Of a stretch of DNA of 5,620 nucleotides, positions 1-5,620 are shown one piece after another. The notes beneath the pieces are model-generated. The model searched no databases. It saw only the letters and a program-made list of their open reading frames with translations, and was not told the DNA's origin. Within the stretch, counting starts at the first letter, position 1. Each line of letters opens with the position of its first letter. Source of the stretch: Lachnospiraceae bacterium UBA3802 (GTDB lineage Bacteria > Bacillota > Clostridia > Lachnospirales > Lachnospiraceae); contig DFEM01000155.1 in assembly GCA_002369155.1 (NCBI GenBank), positions 1 through 5,620 of the forward strand, given 5' to 3'. A program made the position numbers and the translations under genes.

Positions 1-582
1 GGTGATATTTTTGATGATAAAATCGATGACGACAATGCAGAGATTTTGCTTGAGGATATTTCGAAAAAATATAAATGTTTCTATGTGTCCGGCAATCATG
101 AATACTGGAGCGAGCGATGCGATGAGATGAAAGAAAAAGTTCGTAACATGGGTATTACCGTGCTTGAAGGAGACTGTGAGACCATCACGGTTAAGGGAAA
201 AACAATCGACGTATGCGGTGTGGACGATCCGACAAGACTTTATGAAAGAGAGTTTAAGGAGCAGCTTGATAACGCATATTCAAAAACCACAGACGGTCAT
301 TACAAGATTCTTCTGACACACAGACCCGAGAGGACAGATCTTTATTCTATGTACGATTTTGATTTGATTCTCGCGGGGCATGCCCATGCAGGTCAGATTA
401 TGATTCCTTTTATTAAAAAGGGCCTCTTTGCACCCAATCAGGGAATCTTTGCAAAGTATGTAAGCGGTACCTATACACTGGAAAACGGAAGCGTTTTGAT
501 TGTCAGCAGAGGACTTGCAAGGGAAAGCACCAAGGCGCCGAGATTCTTTAATCATCCGGAAATAGTGGTTATTGATTTATAA
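1..582 (+). CDS. Metallophosphoesterase, YkuE/YaeI-like (5' end missing)
   Basis: This is a calcineurin-like metal-dependent phosphohydrolase whose reading frame is open from base 1, so the gene starts left of the window; 193 codons are visible. The fragment begins with the GD-x-x-D metal-binding motif (GDIFDD, bases 1-18). It then has GNHE (91-102), the LTHRPE histidine motif (313-330) and GHAHAG (376-393), in the order and spacing of this superfamily. Only the first D-x-H motif is missing, presumably upstream. The C-terminal stretch (PFIKKGLFAPNQGIF, then YVSGTY, VSRGL and a final HPEIVVIDL) resembles the YkuE/YaeI branch, whose members are membrane-associated phosphoesterases implicated in lipid or cell-envelope phosphoester hydrolysis. 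The true substrate cannot be read from the sequence, and any N-terminal membrane anchor would lie outside the window. A TTG at 46 is an internal codon, not a start. Superfamily assignment is firm; subfamily is probable. Confidence 0.9.
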   Translation, partial: GDIFDDKIDDDNAEILLEDISKKYKCFYVSGNHEYWSERCDEMKEKVRNMGITVLEGDCETITVKGKTIDVCGVDDPTRLYEREFKEQLDNAYSKTTDGHYKILLTHRPERTDLYSMYDFDLILAGHAHAGQIMIPFIKKGLFAPNQGIFAKYVSGTYTLENGSVLIVSRGLARESTKAPRFFNHPEIVVIDL

Positions 583-636
583 GACATAGTTTTTTCTCGT
601 ATTTTTAACCGAAATTTCACAGTTTCTATTGTAAAA

Positions 637-652
637 TGTTAATTAATTAACA
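637..652. promoter_or_regulatory. Perfect 16-bp palindrome, candidate Rex-type operator
   Basis: The sequence TGTTAATTAATTAACA is identical to its own reverse complement. With its flanking bases (636-653) it fits the clostridial Rex consensus TTGTTAA-N4-TTAACAA at every specified position except the first T, which is A here. Rex is a redox-sensing repressor that responds to the NADH/NAD+ ratio. The site lies 13 bp upstream of the -35 box of the ftsH promoter, so it is well placed for regulation but does not overlap the core promoter. The palindrome is seen directly; the Rex assignment is inference. It could instead be the site of another dimeric regulator, an AT-rich UP-like element, or chance in AT-rich DNA. 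Confidence 0.4.
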
Positions 653-665
653 AACTTTGGCGGGG

Positions 666-694
666 TTGAATTAGTAACGGCCACATTTTATAAT
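666..694 (+). promoter_or_regulatory. Sigma-A promoter for ftsH-uvrC
   Basis: The -35 box TTGAAT (666-671) and a perfect -10 box TATAAT (689-694) are separated by 17 bp, the optimal spacing. Transcription should begin at about 701-702, giving a short leader of about 25 nt before the ftsH start codon. AT-rich DNA lies upstream. This promoter probably drives both ftsH and uvrC, because no other promoter is evident between them. Confidence 0.8.
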
Positions 695-715
695 AGTATA
701 GATAACGTCAAAAAC

Positions 716-720
716 AGAGG
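716..720 (+). promoter_or_regulatory. Ribosome binding site of ftsH (decides the start)
   Basis: AGAGG is complementary to the 16S rRNA 3' end and lies 5 nt before the ATG at 726. The in-frame GTG at 720 shares its first base with this site, so GTG has no properly spaced Shine-Dalgarno sequence of its own. This favours ATG 726 as the start, two codons shorter than the longest open frame. Confidence 0.75.
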
Positions 721-725
721 TGTTT

Positions 726-3002
726 ATGGATAACAATCAAAACAATTCAAATAAAAACAATAACCGCAGATCCGGCGGTTTTTTGACATATTTGATAATC
801 TTCATGTTGATAACTCTTTTAGCAATATGGATTGTCAGATTTTTCAAAAACGATTCTTCATCGGAGATTACATATAATGAATTTCTCAAGATGGTGGATG
901 AACAAAAGGTAGAGAAAGTCATTATTCATGCGGATACAATCGAAATTCAGGAAGTGAACGATGAAAAGAAGATAACCGATTTGTTCTTCGGTTCATCAAA
1001 AGCTTCGCTCTATACCGGAAAAGTCGAAGAGGATGAGACGCTTACAAACAGACTTTTGGAAAAAGGAATAGAGGTTGAAGGCGAGATACCCGACAATTCC
1101 CTTCAGGTGTGGTATTTCATTTTCTCATACGTTCTTCCGATTGTTATTTTCCTTGGAATCGGATTTCTTATTTTCAGAAGATTCAGCGGGTCGGATGGCA
1201 TCGGCGGAGTTATGAATGTCGGAAAGTCCAATGCCAAGGTATATGTTCAAAAAGAAACAGGCAAAACATTTAAGGATGTAGCCGGTGAAGATGAAGCCAT
1301 CGAGTCACTTCAGGAAGTGGTTGATTTCCTTCACAATCCCGACAAATACGTAAAGATCGGTGCAAAGCTTCCCAAGGGTGCGCTTCTTGTAGGCCCTCCC
1401 GGAACAGGTAAGACGCTTCTTGCCAAAGCGGTTGCAGGCGAAGCACATGTTCCTTTCTTCTCTCTTACGGGTTCTGATTTCGTGGAACTCTATGTCGGTG
1501 TCGGTGCTTCCAGAGTAAGAGATTTGTTCAAGGAAGCAGAGAAAAATGCTCCCTGTATTATTTTCATAGATGAAATCGATGCAATCGGTCGAAGCCGTGA
1601 TTCAAAATACGGCGGCGGCAACGAAGAAAGAGAGCAGACACTCAATCAGCTTCTCTCCGAGATGGACGGTTTTGACGGAAAGAAAGGAATTATCATCCTT
1701 GCCGCTACCAACAGACCTGAAATACTTGACAAGGCTTTGCTTCGTCCCGGTCGTTTCGACAGAAGAATTATTGTTGAAAAGCCTGATTTAAAGGGAAGAG
1801 TTGAGATTTTAAAGGTTCATGCCAAGGATGTTAAACTTGACGAATCCGTAGACTTTGATGAAATCGCACTTGCAACAAGCGGTGCGGTAGGTTCGGATCT
1901 TGCCAACATGATTAACGAAGCTGCCATCAACGCCGTAAAGAACAAGAGAGAATTCGTATCGCAAAAAGATCTTTTCAATGCAGTCGAAGTGGTACTTGTC
2001 GGCAAAGAAAAGAAAGACAGAATATTGAGCGAACAGGAAAGAAAAATTGTGTCTTATCACGAGGTCGGACATGCACTTCTTTCAGCGCTTCAAAAGAATT
2101 CCGAACCCGTTCAGAAGATTACGATTGTTCCCAGAACCATGGGCGCTCTCGGCTATGTAATGCAGGTTCCCGAAGAAGAGAAGTATCTTAATTCCAAAGA
2201 AGAACTTCATGATATGATAGTCGGACTTCTCGGCGGACGTGCGGCGGAAGAACTGGTATTCGGTTCCGTAACAACAGGTGCATCAAACGATATCGAAAAA
2301 GCAACAGGCATCGCAAGAAGCATGGTTACACAGTACGGTATGAGCGAGAAATTCGGTCTTGTCGGACTTGAAACCGTGGAGAGCAGATATCTTGACGGAA
2401 GAACAGTATTGAACTGTGCTGACAAGACGGCTGCCGAAGTAGACAACGAGGTTATTGCAATCCTTGCCGGATGTTACGAGGAAGCAAAGAAACTTCTTTC
2501 GGAAAACCGCGATATTATGGATAAAATTGCCGCTCATCTTATCGAGAAAGAGACCATTACAGGCAAAGAATTCATGGAAATTTACTGCGCCGAAAAAGGC
2601 ATTCCCGTTCCCGAGCCCAAGAATTACATCAACAAATCCAAAGTGGATGTCAAGGTGAATGACGAAACCACGACAAGCGACGAGAACAAGGATTCCGATT
2701 CCGCAAAAGAAGCTAATGACGACTCGAACGAGACAGCAAATTCCGATGCCGAAAATGAAGCAAAGGATGAAGTAAAATCCGAATCGGAAAACACTGAGAT
2801 TGCATCCAAATCCGAAGAATCTTCCGAAAAAGAATCGGATGAAAAAAACGAAGCTTTAAAAGCATTTGAAGATGAATTAAGCGAAGAAGAAAAGGCTGAA
2901 ATCGAAGAGATGGAAAAAGCCAAAGAAGAAATCAGCAAGGAAATCTTCAATCGTATTAAAAACAGAGCATTCAAATTTGAAGACGAAGACGAGGAAAAAT
3001 AA
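726..3002 (+). CDS. ftsH: ATP-dependent zinc metalloprotease FtsH
   Basis: FtsH is a membrane-anchored hexameric AAA+ protease that unfolds and degrades misassembled membrane proteins and selected cytosolic regulators. The 758-residue product, counted from ATG 726, has a polar Asn-rich N-terminus, a first membrane segment (about 19-39), an extracytoplasmic domain (about 41-127) and a second membrane segment (about 128-150). The AAA+ module follows: Walker A GPPGTGKT (223-230), pore loop YVG (256-258), Walker B with D282-E283, and the second region of homology with arginine fingers R343 and R346 in RPGRFDR. The M41 protease domain has HEVGH (445-449) and the third zinc ligand D522 in GASND. 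Most bacterial FtsH proteins have FVG in the pore and HEAGH at the zinc site; both changes here keep the essential features (an aromatic residue, HExxH). From about 640 to the end is a highly acidic Ser/Glu/Asp/Lys-rich tail, making the protein roughly 100 residues longer than typical. uvrC follows after 13 nt. Confidence 0.98.
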   Translation: MDNNQNNSNKNNNRRSGGFLTYLIIFMLITLLAIWIVRFFKNDSSSEITYNEFLKMVDEQKVEKVIIHADTIEIQEVNDEKKITDLFFGSSKASLYTGKVEEDETLTNRLLEKGIEVEGEIPDNSLQVWYFIFSYVLPIVIFLGIGFLIFRRFSGSDGIGGVMNVGKSNAKVYVQKETGKTFKDVAGEDEAIESLQEVVDFLHNPDKYVKIGAKLPKGALLVGPPGTGKTLLAKAVAGEAHVPFFSLTGSDFVELYVGVGASRVRDLFKEAEKNAPCIIFIDEIDAIGRSRDSKYGGGNEEREQTLNQLLSEMDGFDGKKGIIILAATNRPEILDKALLRPGRFDRRIIVEKPDLKGRVEILKVHAKDVKLDESVDFDEIALATSGAVGSDLANMINEAAINAVKNKREFVSQKDLFNAVEVVLVGKEKKDRILSEQERKIVSYHEVGHALLSALQKNSEPVQKITIVPRTMGALGYVMQVPEEEKYLNSKEELHDMIVGLLGGRAAEELVFGSVTTGASNDIEKATGIARSMVTQYGMSEKFGLVGLETVESRYLDGRTVLNCADKTAAEVDNEVIAILAGCYEEAKKLLSENRDIMDKIAAHLIEKETITGKEFMEIYCAEKGIPVPEPKNYINKSKVDVKVNDETTTSDENKDSDSAKEANDDSNETANSDAENEAKDEVKSESENTEIASKSEESSEKESDEKNEALKAFEDELSEEEKAEIEEMEKAKEEISKEIFNRIKNRAFKFEDEDEEK

Positions 3003-3015
3003 TTCGGGAGTCTGA

Positions 3016-4869
3016 ATGAACAGCGAACAGATCAAGCAGGAACTTGATAAACTCCCAAAGAGTCCCGGCGTCTATTTGATGCACGACTCAAAAGGCGGAG
3101 TAATATATGTGGGTAAGGCCGTAAACCTGAGAAATCGGGTGCGGTCTTATTTTCGCATTTCAACAAAGAAGACGCTAAAGATTCAAAAGATGGTCAGTCT
3201 CATAGACCATTTCGACTATATTTTAACCGATACCGAACTTGAAGCTTTGGTACTCGAAAACAATCTGATTAAGGAATATTCTCCCAAATACAACACGCTT
3301 TTAAAAGATGATAAAACATATCCCTATATCAAAGTTACAATGGGAGACATGTATCCGAGACTTGTTTTTTCAAGAAGCATGAAGAAAGACAAGTCGAGAT
3401 ATTTCGGGCCTTACGCATCGGCGGGTGCGGTAAATGACATGATAGAATTTTTAAGCAAGATTTATCATATCAGAACCTGCAATAAAGCTCTTAACGGAGA
3501 AAAAGCAGTTGAGAGGCCGTGCCTTAATTACCACATGAAGCAGTGCGACGGACCATGCATGGGTGAGATTTCGCCGGAAGAATACAGTGAAAATATCAAG
3601 AAAGCACTGGTGTTTTTAGGCGGCAATTACGATCCTCTTTTAAAAGAAATAGAAGCCAGGATGAATGAGTATGCCGAGAAACTCGAATTCGAGGAAGCGG
3701 CAAAATACAGGGAGCTTTTAAAGAGCGCCGTAAGCATAGCGCAAAAGCAGAAGATTACCGATTTTGACGGCGAGAACAAGGACTATATCGGAATCGCAAG
3801 AAGCGAGAGCGATGTTCTTATACAGGTATTCTTTGTAAGAGAAGGAAAGCTTATCGGAAGAGAGCATTTCTACATGAAGGGTGCGCTTGAAGAAACGGAT
3901 GAGGAAACAATCTCGAGTTTCATAAAGCTTTATTATGCGGGCACTCCGTTTTTACCCAAAGAAATATATGTTCCGGTTTTGCTTGAGGAGACCGACCTTT
4001 TGGAAAAATGGCTCGGTGAAAAAAGAGGCGGAAAGGTCGTTATCAAAGCACCGGTTAAAGGACAAAAAGAAAAGATGCTCGAGCTTGCTCACCAGAATGC
4101 GGTCATGCTAATAAAGCGAGACGAAGAGAAGCATAAAAACGAGGAAGCAAGAACAAGAGGCGCAATTGAAGAACTCGCACGTCTTTTGAATATCGAAAAA
4201 GCAGAGAGAATCGAATCGTATGATATTTCCAACACGCAGGGATTTAACAGCGTCGGCTCGATGGTTGTTTACGAGGGCGGAAAACCGAAGAAGAGCGATT
4301 ACAGGAAATTCAGATTAAAGACGGTGGAAGGCCCCGATGATTATGCTTCGATGTATGAAGTCTTATACAGAAGATTTTCTCACGGCATTACGGAGAGGGC
4401 GGAAGACAACGAAACGAGCTTTTCTATATTCCCGGATCTGATTCTTATGGACGGCGGTCTCGGACAGATACATATCGCGGAAAAGGTACTCGAAGAACTT
4501 AATGTCGACATACCGGTCTGCGGCATGGTAAAGGATGACAGGCACAGAACCAGAGGACTTCTTTTCAAAGAAAAAGAGATTCCGATGGACATCCATTCGG
4601 AGTGCTTTAAATTCGTCACGAGAGTTCAGGATGAGGTTCACCGCTTTGCAATAGAATATCACAGATCGCTTCGTACCAAGGCACAGGTTCATTCGATACT
4701 TGATGATATTCCCGGTATCGGTCCGAAGAGGCGAAAAGCGATAATGAAACATTTCCCGACCATGGAAGAGCTAAAGAGTGCGGATGTTGAAAAGATAGCC
4801 GAAATAGACGAGATTCCGCAAAATGTGGCACAGGATATCTACAATTTCTTCCATCGCGAAGAAGGATAA
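3016..4869 (+). CDS. uvrC: Excinuclease ABC subunit C (UvrC)
   Basis: UvrC is the nuclease of UvrABC nucleotide excision repair and makes both incisions around a bulky DNA lesion after UvrB loading. The 617-residue length is normal and all domains are present. The N-terminal GIY-YIG nuclease (about 13-95; GVY 18-20, YVG 31-33, R39, a Glu near 76) makes the 3' incision. Four cysteines (155, 169, 177, 181) match the cysteine cluster reported to bind an iron-sulphur cluster in UvrC. A UVR domain (about 205-240, EKLEFEEAAKYREL) contacts UvrB. The RNase H-like domain for the 5' incision carries D403 (YDISN), D441/D442 (GPDDYASM), D479 (LMDGGLGQ) and H542 (VHRFAIEYHR). Two C-terminal helix-hairpin-helix motifs (about 562-615, beginning IPGIGPKRR) bind DNA. 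The ATG start has GGGAG at 3006-3010, 5 nt upstream. The 13-nt gap after ftsH with no visible promoter or terminator indicates one transcript. No residue expected to be catalytic is missing. Confidence 0.98.
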   Translation: MNSEQIKQELDKLPKSPGVYLMHDSKGGVIYVGKAVNLRNRVRSYFRISTKKTLKIQKMVSLIDHFDYILTDTELEALVLENNLIKEYSPKYNTLLKDDKTYPYIKVTMGDMYPRLVFSRSMKKDKSRYFGPYASAGAVNDMIEFLSKIYHIRTCNKALNGEKAVERPCLNYHMKQCDGPCMGEISPEEYSENIKKALVFLGGNYDPLLKEIEARMNEYAEKLEFEEAAKYRELLKSAVSIAQKQKITDFDGENKDYIGIARSESDVLIQVFFVREGKLIGREHFYMKGALEETDEETISSFIKLYYAGTPFLPKEIYVPVLLEETDLLEKWLGEKRGGKVVIKAPVKGQKEKMLELAHQNAVMLIKRDEEKHKNEEARTRGAIEELARLLNIEKAERIESYDISNTQGFNSVGSMVVYEGGKPKKSDYRKFRLKTVEGPDDYASMYEVLYRRFSHGITERAEDNETSFSIFPDLILMDGGLGQIHIAEKVLEELNVDIPVCGMVKDDRHRTRGLLFKEKEIPMDIHSECFKFVTRVQDEVHRFAIEYHRSLRTKAQVHSILDDIPGIGPKRRKAIMKHFPTMEELKSADVEKIAEIDEIPQNVAQDIYNFFHREEG

Positions 4870-4933
4870 ATAAGACGGGAAACAAAAGTTTTCGCTGCAT
4901 AAAGAGAATGTCGCATAAAATATTGTTTTAGTA

Positions 4934-4939
4934 TATAAT
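4934..4939 (+). promoter_or_regulatory. Probable -10 box of an hprK promoter
   Basis: A perfect TATAAT lies 47 bp before the hprK start codon in AT-rich DNA. The -35 region at 17-18 bp spacing (about 4910-4916, around TCGCAT) matches TTGACA poorly, and there is no TG extension to the -10 box. The promoter may therefore be moderate or activator-dependent. Transcription would begin near 4946. Read-through from uvrC is also possible because no clear terminator separates the genes. Confidence 0.5.
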
Positions 4940-4986
4940 TATTAAGTCACATCACTTTTAAAATCATAAAAGAAAAGAGGGTTATT

Positions 4987-5620
4987 ATGGCAAGTGTAAG
5001 TTTGACAAAGATTATCGAAAAGATGAAACTTGAGGCTTTAACACCTGAGATTGATATTACCGGAATTAAGATCAAACAACCTGATATTAACCGTCCCGCA
5101 CTTCAGCTTGCAGGATTCTTCGAGCATTACGAAGCAACAAGACTTCAGGTTATCGGTTTCGTTGAATACAAATATATGATGGAACTTTCGGATGAGAGAA
5201 AGGAAGAGATTTACAGCAAACTCTTAAGTTTTCCGATTCCCTGTATTGTTTTCTGTCGTGATCTCGTTCCCGATGAACTTTTCATGAAAAAAGCCATAGA
5301 AAACAATGTTCCTCTTTTTATGACAAAGAAAACTACATCCGCATTCATGGCAGAGCTTATCAGATGGCTTAATGTCAAGCTTGCTCCCTGTATCTCCGTT
5401 CACGGCGTATTGGTCGATGTTTACGGCGAAGGCGTATTGATAGTCGGCGAGTCCGGCATCGGTAAATCCGAGGCTGCTCTTGAGTTAATCAAGAGAGGAC
5501 ACCGTCTTGTAACGGATGATGTTGTCGAGATCAGAAAAGTCAGTGAGGATACTCTTATCGGTACGGCACCCGAGACCACCAAGCATTTTATCGAACTTCG
5601 CGGTATCGGTATCGTGGACG
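4987..5620 (+). CDS. hprK: HPr kinase/phosphorylase (3' end missing)
   Basis: HprK phosphorylates HPr on Ser46 using ATP or pyrophosphate and reverses this with phosphate. In Firmicutes P-Ser-HPr is the co-repressor of CcpA and so controls carbon catabolite repression. The frame starts at ATG 4987, has GAGG at 4977-4980 as ribosome binding site, and stays open to the right edge: 211 codons of a protein usually about 310 long. Residues 1 to about 130 form the N-terminal HprK domain. The kinase domain follows with the conserved VHG (138-140), the P-loop GESGIGKS (154-161), the TDD acidic motif (176-178), where the catalytic aspartate is expected, and the family signature ELRGIGIVD (203-211) at the window edge. 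The P-loop has Glu at its second position where some homologues have Asp, a mild change. The C-terminal helices that complete the active site lie beyond the window. Confidence 0.97.
   Translation, partial: MASVSLTKIIEKMKLEALTPEIDITGIKIKQPDINRPALQLAGFFEHYEATRLQVIGFVEYKYMMELSDERKEEIYSKLLSFPIPCIVFCRDLVPDELFMKKAIENNVPLFMTKKTTSAFMAELIRWLNVKLAPCISVHGVLVDVYGEGVLIVGESGIGKSEAALELIKRGHRLVTDDVVEIRKVSEDTLIGTAPETTKHFIELRGIGIVD

Noticed and set aside
583..610. Possible terminator after the metallophosphoesterase (six T at 590-595)
   Set aside because: I could not find a stem-loop in front of the T-run, so there is no support for an intrinsic terminator.
720..725. Alternative GTG start for ftsH, two codons upstream
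   Set aside because: The GTG shares its first base with the AGAGG ribosome binding site that is correctly spaced for ATG 726, and it has no suitable site of its own.
2624..2974. 116-codon antisense open frame under the ftsH tail
   Set aside because: Its Ser/Phe-rich product is the mirror of the acidic Glu/Ser-rich coding strand, and it shows no known domain.
3682..3693. 12-bp perfect palindrome CTCGAATTCGAG inside uvrC
   Set aside because: It encodes the Leu-Glu-Phe-Glu of the conserved UVR domain, so codon choice explains it.
4363..4752. 129-codon antisense open frame inside uvrC
   Set aside because: It lies fully within the conserved RNase H-like and helix-hairpin-helix coding region and has no recognisable domain.
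4890..4930. Possible terminator hairpin after uvrC (GCTGCAT ... ATGTCGC)
   Set aside because: The stem is only 7 pairs long with a mismatch and a G-U wobble, and it is followed by mixed A/T rather than a T-run.
4955..4972. Inverted repeat CTTTTA-N6-TAAAAG in the hprK leader
   Set aside because: It is short and almost all A/T, so a hairpin would be unstable, and such repeats are expected by chance in AT-rich DNA. It matches no operator I recognise.

Overview
The window looks like an ordinary stretch of chromosome from a low-to-moderate GC, Gram-positive Firmicute, most likely an anaerobic Clostridia member such as a Lachnospiraceae relative. Three things point there: an HPr kinase/phosphorylase gene (the Firmicute-type control of carbon catabolite repression), consensus sigma-A promoters with purine-rich Shine-Dalgarno sites, and a clostridial-looking FtsH sequence. 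The family-level assignment is inference. All four genes are on the + strand. There is no sign of a mobile element, CRISPR array, RNA gene or horizontally acquired island.

Layout: (1) 1-582 is the 3' part of a YkuE/YaeI-like metallophosphoesterase gene, cut by the left edge. (2) 583-725 is an intergenic region holding a perfect 16-bp palindrome (637-652) that resembles the clostridial Rex operator, followed by a near-consensus sigma-A promoter (666-694) for ftsH. (3) 726-3002 is ftsH, the membrane AAA+ zinc protease, with an unusually long acidic Ser/Glu-rich C-terminal tail. (4) 3016-4869 is uvrC, the nucleotide excision repair nuclease subunit, 13 nt downstream of ftsH and probably co-transcribed with it. 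(5) 4870-4986 is an intergenic region with a good -10 box that probably starts a new transcript. (6) 4987-5620 is the 5' two thirds of hprK, cut by the right edge.

The genes do housekeeping jobs: membrane protein quality control (FtsH), DNA repair (UvrC), carbon catabolite control (HprK) and a hydrolase of uncertain substrate. The ftsH-uvrC pair forms a likely two-gene transcription unit that joins a protease and a repair nuclease. In many Firmicutes, hprK lies near uvrC, murB, rapZ and whiA, so murB or a similar gene may lie just beyond the right edge (inference). I found no strong evidence of a new biological system. The features most worth a second look are the Rex-like palindrome before ftsH and the acidic FtsH tail.
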